24,996 bases of DNA from Methanosarcina sp. UBA293 (GTDB lineage Archaea > Halobacteriota > Methanosarcinia > Methanosarcinales > Methanosarcinaceae): assembly GCA_002499445.1 (NCBI GenBank), contig DALS01000020.1, forward strand, positions 1 to 24,996. Direction: 5' to 3'. The notes under the pieces were generated by a model. It ran no database searches and had not been told where the DNA came from. It was given only the letters and a program-made list of their open reading frames with translations. The position numbers were made by a program, and so were the translations under genes. Positions 7,770 to 14,629 of this stretch are shown piece after piece (the stretch's first letter is position 1; every line of letters starts with the position of its first letter).

Positions 7770-8027
7770 ATGGATCCAGCCGTCCTCGCCCAGCAAGCGA
7801 CAAATATTCTCGTTCCAACCCTGCCCTTCATCTATGAGGGAGGCAAAGTTGTAATAGACAAAAGCAAAGATATGCTTTTAGAGAAGTGTATTGAAAAACT
7901 TGGTTCTGAAAGCGGGAAAAGAGCGAAGGCTCTGCTGGAGAAAATAAGCCCAAAAATGAGTGAATCCCTTGAAAAAGCACTCACTTCTGAAAAGCTACAG
8001 CCCTTCTGTTTTACCGGATTATTCTGA
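7770..8027 (+). CDS. N-terminal piece of the split STAND gene
   Basis: The ATG at 7770-7772 follows an excellent ribosome binding site (GGAGGAG, 7760-7766). The frame encodes about 77 plausible residues (MDPAVLAQQATNILVPTLPF, then helical Lys/Glu-rich sequence to about ALTSEKLQP) and then runs into PFCFTGLF and a stop at 8025-8027. The helical start resembles the short effector-associated region placed before NB-ARC modules in other STAND proteins. The continuation into the NTPase lies in the next frame. Removing one C from the CCC at 8001-8003 restores one frame from 7770 to 10290 (839 aa). So this is most likely the true 5' end of the following gene, cut off by a frameshift, not a separate gene. 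Confidence 0.7.
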   Translation: MDPAVLAQQATNILVPTLPFIYEGGKVVIDKSKDMLLEKCIEKLGSESGKRAKALLEKISPKMSESLEKALTSEKLQPFCFTGLF

Positions 8028-10290
8028 AAAACTCGTAAAATTTGTCATTGAAAATAGGGCAGAAGAGCTGTCTTCAGCCTTAAATCACCTTCAGGAAAAC
8101 AAAATCCTTCTTTTTAGCGGCATTGCAGGTGTTGGAAAAACTACGTTATCACGAGTTCTGGTTAACTTCAGGCCGACAGGCATTCCAGAACCATTCTGGT
8201 TTAACTTTTACCATAATAGAGATGCAAAGCTCGAAGATGTGCTTGAAGCGCTTGAAGCCTATCTGGGAGCACCCGAAATACTGAGCTTCAAAGGTGAGAG
8301 ACAGGCTGGAAATTCCGATATAAACAGGCTTACTGAAGAACTGAGAAAAAGAAACTCTTTATGGCTGGTTTTTGATGACCTGAGTTATATAATTAACGAA
8401 AAATTAAAATTCATAGATTCAGGCCTTGGCCTTTTATTTAAGTCCCTCAGGGATAATTCCCATAATGCTAAGATTATCCTGACCAGTCGGGTTGTGCCAT
8501 TGCTTGAAAATGGAGAATACCTTATCGATGAGCTTGAAGACGAAAATCGTAAGAAGATTGAGGGCCTTAAAATAGAATTTTCTGTCAACTATCTGAGAGC
8601 AAACGGCTTTGACGATATCGAACTCAAAACTTTGGAATCTTTAGTTGAAAGTGTGGGTGGACATCCTTTCTCATTGAAGCTGCTTGCAGGCCTGGCAAAA
8701 AAACACACTGCAGAGAATATACTAAAAGATCTCAGTCTTTTTAGAAAACGTCAGAAAGACCGCATTAAAAATGCAAGGTTCCTCTTTGACAAACTGGTCG
8801 GTGAAGAAAAAGAGTTGCTTGAACGAATCTCCGTTTTCCGCAAACCCGAACCTTTAGAAGCAATCAGAATAATGTTCACAGATAGCATTTCTGTCGATTC
8901 TGTTGATACTCTGCTAGATAAATCCCTTCTCGAAACTGACCAAAATGGAAGTTACTGGCTGCATCCTTTAACTCAGGAGTTTTCCTATGAAGATTTGAAA
9001 AACAAAAAGGAAGTTCATATGTTAGCCTATAGGTATTATAAGTCTTTGAATCTCCCAGAAAATCCAACCAAAAAAGAAGAACTCCAACCAGCAATTGAAG
9101 CTCATTACCACGCTTGTGAAGCAGGAGAGTATGATCTGGCTGCACATATCATATTGCGATACAACCTTCATTATCTTCTAGATATCTGGGGAGATTCAAA
9201 AATATTAATTGAAATTTACGAAAAGCTATTGCCTGAAGATCACTTCAAGGGTGAACCAGTACTCAAAAACAAGAAGACTCATAGATTTATTCTTGCAAGT
9301 ATGGGAAATGCATACAGTCATCTTGGAGAGCCGAGAAAAGCAATTGAGTACTACAAACAAGCTCTTATAACATCTAAAGAAATCGAAGACAAGCAGGGAG
9401 AAGGAGAAGCCTTTGGAAATCTGGGAAACGAATACAGTCATCTTGGGGAATTTAGAAAAGCAATCAAATATTATGAGAAGTCATTGAAAATCGCCAGAGA
9501 AAGGAGATCTAGATATGGAGAGAGCGCAGCCCTTGGAAATCTGGGAACAGCATATACCGATCTAAGAGAACCAAGAAAAGCAATTGAATATTATGAACAA
9601 GCACTCAAAATTTCAATAGAAATTGGGGACCGCCGAGGAGAATCAACAACTCTTGGAAACATTGGAACAACATATAGGGAAATGGAAGAGCCCAGAAAAG
9701 CAATTGAATATTATGAGCAGGCACTTAAAATTGATAGAGAAATTGGGGACAGGCGTGGAGAGGGGAGAAACCTTGAAAATATGGGACTGGCGTTTAGCCT
9801 TCTTGGAGAACACACAAAAGCAATTGAGTATTGCGAACAAGCACTCAAAATTGCTAGAGGAATATTTGACAGAATAGGAGAAAGTGAAACCCTTGGAAAT
9901 ATGGGGTCAATATATTATTATAGAAAAGAATTCAGACAAGCAATTAAATATTACGAACAGGCGCTCGAAATAAATAGAAAAATAGGCGACGAATATGGAC
10001 AAGCTGTAGACCTTAGAAATATGGGGAACGCATACAGTGCTCTGGGAGAGCCGAGAAAAGCAATTAAATATTACGAACAGGCACTGGAAATTTCAATAAA
10101 ATTAAAAGATGGATGCGAACTATCAGAGAAACTTATAATGCTTTGGATAGTATATTGTAATCCTAGCGAACCACGAGAAACAGTTGAATTTTTGAAAAAA
10201 TATCTCGCTGTAGGAAAGGCGATTGATGATTCATGGATGATTGGTTTTTGCGAGCAGAAACTGAAAGAACTTGAAGGACTTGAAACTTGA
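7960..10290 (+). CDS. STAND-type NTPase (NB-ARC-like) with C-terminal TPR repeats
   Basis: Main open frame of the split gene, 776 codons if read from a GTG at 7960. That GTG has no ribosome binding site and follows a TGA directly, so the real start is probably the ATG at 7770 before the frameshift. Domains: Walker A GIAGVGKTT (54-62); Walker B-like LWLVFDDLS (about 131-139); a sensor-like IILTSR; the GGHPFSL motif equivalent to GLPLAL of NB-ARC ATPases; then a winged-helix-like region ending WLHPLTQEF. The last third has seven 40-residue TPRs (about 9300-10110) of the LGN/AxxxLGE type plus one degenerate unit. Such proteins are cytoplasmic, ATP-switched sensors whose repeats bind a ligand; several families are antiphage NLR-like effectors. 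No effector nuclease, TIR or protease domain is visible. Whether it still works depends on the frameshift being real. Confidence 0.85.
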   Translation: MNPLKKHSLLKSYSPSVLPDYSEKLVKFVIENRAEELSSALNHLQENKILLFSGIAGVGKTTLSRVLVNFRPTGIPEPFWFNFYHNRDAKLEDVLEALEAYLGAPEILSFKGERQAGNSDINRLTEELRKRNSLWLVFDDLSYIINEKLKFIDSGLGLLFKSLRDNSHNAKIILTSRVVPLLENGEYLIDELEDENRKKIEGLKIEFSVNYLRANGFDDIELKTLESLVESVGGHPFSLKLLAGLAKKHTAENILKDLSLFRKRQKDRIKNARFLFDKLVGEEKELLERISVFRKPEPLEAIRIMFTDSISVDSVDTLLDKSLLETDQNGSYWLHPLTQEFSYEDLKNKKEVHMLAYRYYKSLNLPENPTKKEELQPAIEAHYHACEAGEYDLAAHIILRYNLHYLLDIWGDSKILIEIYEKLLPEDHFKGEPVLKNKKTHRFILASMGNAYSHLGEPRKAIEYYKQALITSKEIEDKQGEGEAFGNLGNEYSHLGEFRKAIKYYEKSLKIARERRSRYGESAALGNLGTAYTDLREPRKAIEYYEQALKISIEIGDRRGESTTLGNIGTTYREMEEPRKAIEYYEQALKIDREIGDRRGEGRNLENMGLAFSLLGEHTKAIEYCEQALKIARGIFDRIGESETLGNMGSIYYYRKEFRQAIKYYEQALEINRKIGDEYGQAVDLRNMGNAYSALGEPRKAIKYYEQALEISIKLKDGCELSEKLIMLWIVYCNPSEPRETVEFLKKYLAVGKAIDDSWMIGFCEQKLKELEGLET

Positions 10291-10323
10291 TTTTTATATT
10301 CTTTTTTAATTTCATGGGAAAAG

Positions 10324-10342
10324 CCGTTTGCGAAGCAAACGG
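10324..10342 (+). terminator. 8-bp hairpin after the STAND gene
   Basis: CCGTTTGC pairs perfectly with GCAAACGG around a GAA loop, starting 34 nt after the stop codon. No T-run follows (the T-rich stretch precedes it). It may end transcription or stabilise the 3' end; a terminator is the cautious guess. Confidence 0.45.
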
Positions 10343-10436
10343 GATGTTGCCTAGGGAAGATACAAATTGGAAACCCGCCATAATCGGAAAACGAAGAAAT
10401 AGTGACTTTTCAGGTCAGACTACCCTAATCAATGAA

Positions 10437-10600
10437 TTTTTGCTTTAACTTTTTTGCGTCCGTAAAACTAAGTTTAGATTTTTTCAAATCGAAGTCGATT
10501 TAGAGTACTGATTTTTAGATCCCAGGGCAACTTCACGCTCGACGCAGGAGAGCGGCCTTTCCGTGAAGTCTGCGTAGAAGCTGAAACTTCTGAATTCTAG
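10437..10600 (+). repeat. Dispersed intergenic repeat, copy C
   Basis: This is the best-preserved copy: TTTAACTTTTTT, a CGTCCGTAAAACTAAGTTT block, then CCCAGGGCAACTTCACG and the core CTCGACGCAGGAGAGCGGCC (10538-10557). The right flank contains CTGCGT, which can pair with ACGCAG of the core to make a small stem-loop. Copy A shares a 26-nt exact match with it across the core. Confidence 0.7.
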
Positions 10601-10898
10601 CAAATTAAGTTCTAAAAGAAGCTGAAAGCTGAAAATTTTTCATATTATTCAATTTAAATAAATAAAGTCCAAAAAGTAATTATTCAAAAAACATACTTCA
10701 ATTTTCAACTAAACAAATCAAAAAGTAGGTTGAAAACCAAAATCAGAACAATTAAAATTTCTATGCGAAACCATAACTAGAATCAAAAACCTAAAACCAA
10801 AAGCTATTATATAAATAGCCACAAACTCTATCTGCAACTTTTACCTAATTTTAGTTTCTTAATAATCATATTTTTGCTCAGCCAGTAAAGGTGGAACT
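10601..10898. other. Long AT-rich leader and promoter region of the marker-8 gene
   Basis: No coding frame is seen. The DNA is strongly A-rich on the plus strand. A TATA box (ATTATATAAAT, 10806-10816) precedes the marker-8 gene by about 85 nt, which gives a leader of about 60 nt. Confidence 0.45.
10806..10816 (+). promoter_or_regulatory. TATA box for the marker-8 gene
   Basis: ATTATATAAAT occurs about 88 nt before the ATG at 10899 in A-rich DNA. It is the best TATA match in this gap. Confidence 0.5.
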
Positions 10899-11747
10899 AT
10901 GCCTCATATAATGGAATTGCTTGGAAAAACAAGAGTAGTCGTAAAAGACGGAAAGGTTATCGAAGTCGGAGAACCTGAAGTCGATTGGTGCCCCCTCTTT
11001 GCCAAAATTCGCGGAATCCAGAAAATCACCCCTGAAGAAGTCAGGAAGAATATGGAATTCAGGATCAACGATTTTGGAATGTTTACTGATAAGCGCAGAC
11101 TGGAACTCGAGGACTTTGTAGGGTTTGGAGCATCGGAAGTTATGATGACAGGCCTGAGCCGGGGCTTGCTTGATACAACCGTAACTGCCTGTGAAGGCGC
11201 AGGAACTGTAATCTCCAATAACCCTACTCTTGTTCAGGGCATGGGCGGCAGGATGTCAGGTCTGGTCGAAACCGAGCCAATCGACGCCATTATAAATGGA
11301 ATTACAGAACGCGGAGGAATTGTGCTTGATCCTGCAACTGCAAAAATGAACCCTGTTGCAGGAGTGAAAAAGGCAGTCGAACTAGGCTACAAAAAAATTG
11401 CAGTAACCGTGGCTTTCGCGGATTCCGCAAAAGAGCTACGGAAACTCGAAGCCGAAATGGGACTTGATCTGGTAGTGATTGGAGTTCACGTTACAGGTTT
11501 AGACAGGGAAGAAGCTCAGATTCTTGTGGAGAACGCTGACATTGTAACCAGCTGTGCATCAAAACCTGTCAGGGATCTTGTAAAGCCCCTCGCTCAGGTT
11601 GGAACTGCGGTTCCGCTTTTCGCCCTCACGCAGAAAGGAAAAGAACTTGTGATCGAAAGAGCAAAGGATATTCAAAGCCCGATTTTAATAAACACTATGA
11701 AACTTCCTGTGCTGCCTGAACATAAGCAGCCCAAAGAATTGAAATAA
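10899..11747 (+). CDS. Methanogenesis marker protein 8 (DUF2099 family)
   Basis: The 282-aa soluble protein closely recalls the family called methanogenesis marker 8: an N-terminal GKTRVVVKDGKVIEVGEP block, DWCPLFAKIRG, DFGMFTDKR, the Gly-rich GAGTVISNNPTLVQGMGGRMSGLVE region (about 100-125), IVLDPATAKMNP, and a late VTSCASKPVRDL. Members are found in nearly all methanogens, which points to a role in methanogenesis or cofactor chemistry, but no reaction has been settled to my knowledge. Two conserved-looking Cys (in DWCP and TSCAS) could bind metal or act in catalysis; this is my inference. The ATG has a GGTGG site 5-6 nt upstream. The gene has its own promoter (about 10806-10816) and a strong terminator (11750-11779). 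Its codon use is richer in GC than the accessory genes before it. Confidence 0.85.
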   Translation: MPHIMELLGKTRVVVKDGKVIEVGEPEVDWCPLFAKIRGIQKITPEEVRKNMEFRINDFGMFTDKRRLELEDFVGFGASEVMMTGLSRGLLDTTVTACEGAGTVISNNPTLVQGMGGRMSGLVETEPIDAIINGITERGGIVLDPATAKMNPVAGVKKAVELGYKKIAVTVAFADSAKELRKLEAEMGLDLVVIGVHVTGLDREEAQILVENADIVTSCASKPVRDLVKPLAQVGTAVPLFALTQKGKELVIERAKDIQSPILINTMKLPVLPEHKQPKELK

Positions 11748-11749
11748 AA

Positions 11750-11779
11750 ATGGCTTTTCATAGCCATTATTATTTTTTT
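11750..11779 (+). terminator. Intrinsic terminator of the marker-8 gene
   Basis: ATGGCT (11750-11755) pairs exactly with AGCCAT (11762-11767) around a 6-nt loop. TTATTATTTTTTT follows at once. It lies just after the stop codon. Confidence 0.75.
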
Positions 11780-11805
11780 AAAAATTGTTATTGTAAGGGG
11801 TGGCA

Positions 11806-11942
11806 TAGGCAGTAGCTTATCTACTTTATTTATTTTTACTTGTTATTTAATTTTCTTTTGAACTTATATTATATAAAGGTTTTAAAACTTAATTATGCCC
11901 TGAAATTTTTTGGTGTTTGTTTAAGTGATAAGCTGCTGCCTA
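11806..11942. repeat. Long-range inverted repeat (about 18 bp arms)
   Basis: TAGGCAGTAGCTTATCTAC (11806-11824) is matched in reverse complement by GTGATAAGCTGCTGCCTA (11925-11942), with two mismatches and a 100-bp AT-rich centre. The pair sits between two converging genes. It could be the terminal repeats of a short non-coding element or a bidirectional transcription end. Confidence 0.55.
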
Positions 11943-11958
11943 AATAACTAGCTTAGCC

Positions 11959-12126
11959 TTATTTCTTTCCTTTTTTTCCTGGCTTGGATGGTTTTACATC
12001 TTTCTTTACTAACTTATCGGCTTTCTTTATTGGCTTCTCGGCTGGAGCTTTTACCTGTGGCTTTCCAGAAGGAGCTCCGGTTTTTAGACTGTCGCTTTTT
12101 GTAGAGTTCTTTGCTATAAAAGACAC
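11959..12126 (-). CDS. Small Lys/Pro-rich basic protein
   Basis: The minus strand encodes about 55 residues with a striking composition: KTGAPSGKPQVKAPAEKPIK, then repeated KKADKLVKK, DVKPSKPG and a terminal KKGKK. About a third are lysine, with many Pro and Ala and no aromatic residue after the N-terminus. This is typical of disordered, nucleic-acid-binding tails. The start is doubtful. I used GTG at 12124-12126, which overlaps the only Shine-Dalgarno-like sequence (AGAGGTG). A start 9 nt later would be better spaced, but the codon there is ATA (followed by GCAAAGAAC), where an ATG would give the natural-looking MAKNSTK. Either a rare AUA start or a decayed start codon is possible. A TATA-like TTATATAA lies about 30 nt upstream. 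I do not recognise the family. Confidence 0.5.
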   Translation of the reverse strand: MSFIAKNSTKSDSLKTGAPSGKPQVKAPAEKPIKKADKLVKKDVKPSKPGKKGKK

Positions 12127-12242
12127 CTCTGTTTTGATATCTTATATAAGTATTTGGTTATACTGTATCAAAGTTATAAATAAGTTTCCAGCCCAAATAT
12201 TTATTACCAAAAACTCCTGTAGAAAGATATAATTCTGTAGAA

Positions 12243-12308
12243 ATGGATAAACCAGTTCAAGCTTCTAAGCACAGGCTTATGTTGCCTATTTCTCTGGAAA
12301 AACTGTAG
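12243..12308 (+). pseudogene. Possible transposase N-terminus remnant
   Basis: ATG at 12243 opens a frame reading MDKPVQASKHRLMLPISLEKL and stopping at 12308. The LMLPISLEKL segment resembles the LLPPSLEELIPENH start of IS1182-type transposases. Nothing recognisable follows. The DNA before it repeats TCTGTAGAAA/CCTGTAGAAA, similar to the IS end at the right edge of the window. It is short, so this stays tentative. Confidence 0.3.
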
Positions 12309-12358
12309 TAAGTTCTATTTTTGCCCTGCTTTATCCAGATGTTCTAGAAAAATCAGGT

Positions 12359-12724
12359 CTATTTTCGGGTATTTTCTTCTTCCTTTTTCTGTTCCGCTTT
12401 TTCGAGTCTTTGGTTTATTATATACTCTCCAATTGGATTGACAAAACCAAGAAGGATTCCCAGCCCTGTAAAAATATAGATGACAGTAAAAAGTTTACCA
12501 AGATCAGTTTTAGGGGTTAAATCGCCATATCCCACAGTTGCTAAAGTAATAACCGAAAAATAAAAAGAATCAATCCACCTCCAGCCTTCGACCCTATGAT
12601 AAAAAACAGTGCCCCCAGCGAGGGTTAGCCAAGTTAGATACAAGAGGGATCTGAATTTTGGGTCCCTTAGCAATGTAATTAATGTCCTTAGAAAGGTCAA
12701 AAATGTATAAAGAAAAGGAATCAT
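12359..12724 (-). CDS. Two-TM potassium channel
   Basis: This 121-aa membrane protein has the canonical K+ selectivity filter TVGYGD (63-68) preceded by a pore helix (WIDSFYFSVITLA). It has an outer helix at about 27-43 and an inner helix at about 77-100, followed by a short charged cytoplasmic tail (QRLEKAEQKKEEENTRK). This is the minimal pore module of the ion-channel 2 family; four subunits form one pore. The usual RCK/TrkA-N regulatory domain of many prokaryotic channels is missing, so gating is unknown. It could also be an N-terminally short relative of six-TM channels, since residues 1-20 form an extra amphipathic or hydrophobic segment. The start has a GGGGGA site about 6 nt upstream. 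It is the only gene in its transcript as far as can be seen. Confidence 0.88.
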   Translation of the reverse strand: MIPFLYTFLTFLRTLITLLRDPKFRSLLYLTWLTLAGGTVFYHRVEGWRWIDSFYFSVITLATVGYGDLTPKTDLGKLFTVIYIFTGLGILLGFVNPIGEYIINQRLEKAEQKKEEENTRK

Positions 12725-12906
12725 TATCTTTCCCCCAGACCGGTTAAGTCCCTCAAATCTAAGTCTGCCCTACTAATTCTGCACTTCAATTATATTCAAA
12801 TTTCCTGTAAAATCAGAATTAATTAAAATTTTCTTTATGTATTTTGAGCTTTGTTCAGATTTTGATTCGGGTTCCTTATTTCTCATTTTCAGGAAAGCAC
12901 AATTGG

Positions 12907-12960
12907 AAGATTTAAAATAGATTTAAAATAAAATCAAAGCAAAATCAAAATAGAATCAGG
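12907..12960 (+). promoter_or_regulatory. A/T-rich promoter region of ravA with short tandem repeats
   Basis: AGATTTAAAAT occurs twice in tandem (12909-12930), then AAAATCAAAGC/AAAATCAAAAT. The TTTAAAATA motifs are candidate TATA elements. They lie 40-60 nt before the ravA start, leaving a very short leader without a clear ribosome binding site. Confidence 0.35.
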
Positions 12961-12970
12961 CTAAACACTT

Positions 12971-14563
12971 TTGAGAAAGATCCGCGAAAATTCTATTTCC
13001 CATCAGTTTATTTCACATTATCCTGTTACCGGAGGTCTGCCCCTGAAAGAAAAACTTCTTGAAATCAAATCCGCATTTATGGACTATTTTAAAGAGCGAG
13101 AAGCCGAGATCAATGGCTCTCTTCTTGCCGTGCTGTCCGGAGAAAATCTCCTTTTCCTCGGGCCTCCGGGAACGGCAAAAACCCTGCTTGCTAAAAATAT
13201 CTGCCAATCAATCGAAGGCGGGAACTTCTTCAGTTATCTCCTGACAAGCTTTTCCACCCCGGAAGAGCTCTTTGGCCCGCTTTCCTTAAAAGCCCTGGAA
13301 AAAGACGAGTTCCGCCGGAAAATTGATGGCTGCCTCCCTACTGCCCATATCGCTTTACTGGACGAGATTTTTAAAGCAAGCAGTGCAATCCTGAATAGCC
13401 TCCTCACCATCCTCAATGAGCACAAATACCATAATGGGAGGGAACTTGTAGATGTGCCCCTGCTCTCGGTTTTCGGGGCATCCAATGAGTTTCCTGATGA
13501 AAACGAGAGCCTTGAAGCCCTTTATGACCGCTTTTTATTCAGGTACAGGCTCGCCTATATCCAGGACGAGGTAAATTTCCGGAACCTTCTTTTCAGGAGC
13601 CCTGAAGAGTTCAAGCCTGCAGCAAGCCTCAAGATTTCCGCAATATACGAACTTAGAGAACGTGCAAATGACCTGCCTGTTGACCCTGACGTTGAGCTGA
13701 TCATAACTGAACTTCGAAAGAGCCTTCAGTTTCAGGAGATCGAAATCTCAGACAGGCGCTGGAAAAAAGTCATTCAGGTGCTTAAGGTTGCAGCCTGCAG
13801 CAGCGAATGCCCGACCGTGGACAGAACAATGGTACTCCTGCTTCAGCATATGCTCTGGAACCTGCCCGAAGAGCGAGAAACAATAAGGAAAACGGTCTTT
13901 GAGTTCGCAATTTCAGGCGGCATCAGTACAGAAAAACTACGCCAGGAAGCCGAAGATCTGCAGGCAGCAGTAAGCATTGCCTTGAAAAATGAACTTCCTG
14001 TAAAGGTTGTCTGCGACAGCTGCGGAGAAGAATTTGGGTTGAGACAGGAAATAGAAACTCACCATAATTCTTACCTGAATCACAGCTATACGCTTAAAAC
14101 GGAAGGCTCCTCAAGGATCTATCCTTATGACAACCTTGTGAAGGAAATTGACTCACTCTATGAAACGGCTGGAAAAGCGAACTCACTGCCTCAGGCTCAG
14201 AAAGAAGTTTTTGAAAATGAACTGAAAAACCTGGCCAATCGAGTGGAACGCATAAAATACAGGCTTGAAGAAGAGAGGGAGCTCCTCAAAAACCTGATGG
14301 AAGCAAATATCTGGTTGTCGACCCTTGACAGAAACGAAGCTCTTCTCCTGCACGACACCAGAAGCATTGAATTATCCGAGCTCAACGACCTTATATCGAA
14401 AAGCCAGTCAATGCTCGGATTGCAGAGCAAGCAGGCACAACCTGAGCCCAAACCTGCAAAAGGAACAGAGAAAAAAGAGTTGGAAAAAGCTCCCGTGCCC
14501 GATTCGGGTAGCAGTGTCAATAGTTTTATGAAGGGAATCGGCTCAAGATTAAGACTCAGATAA
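12971..14563 (+). CDS. ravA: MoxR/RavA-type AAA+ ATPase
   Basis: The 530-aa protein aligns by eye with E. coli RavA over its first 330 residues: LSGENLLFLGPPGTAKTLLA (Walker A, 64-71), SFSTPEELFGPLSLKALE, Walker B LLDEIFKASSAILNSLLTIL (about 129-148), SNEFPDENESLEALYDRFLFR with sensor and Arg-finger residues, and SDRRWKKVIQVLK. RavA ATPases form hexamers that remodel targets with the VWA partner ViaA, encoded next here. After residue 345 it departs from E. coli: CDSC (348-351) and HH (364-365) form a possible zinc site, then a coiled coil (about 400-440) and a low-complexity Pro/Lys tail. The TTG start at 12971 is chosen because family-like sequence begins close to it; there is no clear ribosome binding site, and the next ATG (13080) would remove part of the ATPase N-terminus. 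Confidence 0.85.
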   Translation: MRKIRENSISHQFISHYPVTGGLPLKEKLLEIKSAFMDYFKEREAEINGSLLAVLSGENLLFLGPPGTAKTLLAKNICQSIEGGNFFSYLLTSFSTPEELFGPLSLKALEKDEFRRKIDGCLPTAHIALLDEIFKASSAILNSLLTILNEHKYHNGRELVDVPLLSVFGASNEFPDENESLEALYDRFLFRYRLAYIQDEVNFRNLLFRSPEEFKPAASLKISAIYELRERANDLPVDPDVELIITELRKSLQFQEIEISDRRWKKVIQVLKVAACSSECPTVDRTMVLLLQHMLWNLPEERETIRKTVFEFAISGGISTEKLRQEAEDLQAAVSIALKNELPVKVVCDSCGEEFGLRQEIETHHNSYLNHSYTLKTEGSSRIYPYDNLVKEIDSLYETAGKANSLPQAQKEVFENELKNLANRVERIKYRLEEERELLKNLMEANIWLSTLDRNEALLLHDTRSIELSELNDLISKSQSMLGLQSKQAQPEPKPAKGTEKKELEKAPVPDSGSSVNSFMKGIGSRLRLR

Positions 14564-14629
14564 AGGAATCGGACCATTTAGCTTTAAACCAGGTAATTTA
14601 AAATCAGATAATTTAAATGAGGTTTTGAT

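Noticed and set aside
9226..10110. The 120-bp periodic repeats as a CRISPR array or satellite
   Set aside because: They are in frame with and encode TPR units; there is no constant repeat with unique spacers.
11984..12232. An 82-codon plus-strand frame rich in Phe/Ser
   Set aside because: It is the antisense shadow of the Lys/Pro-rich protein, whose composition is much more protein-like.
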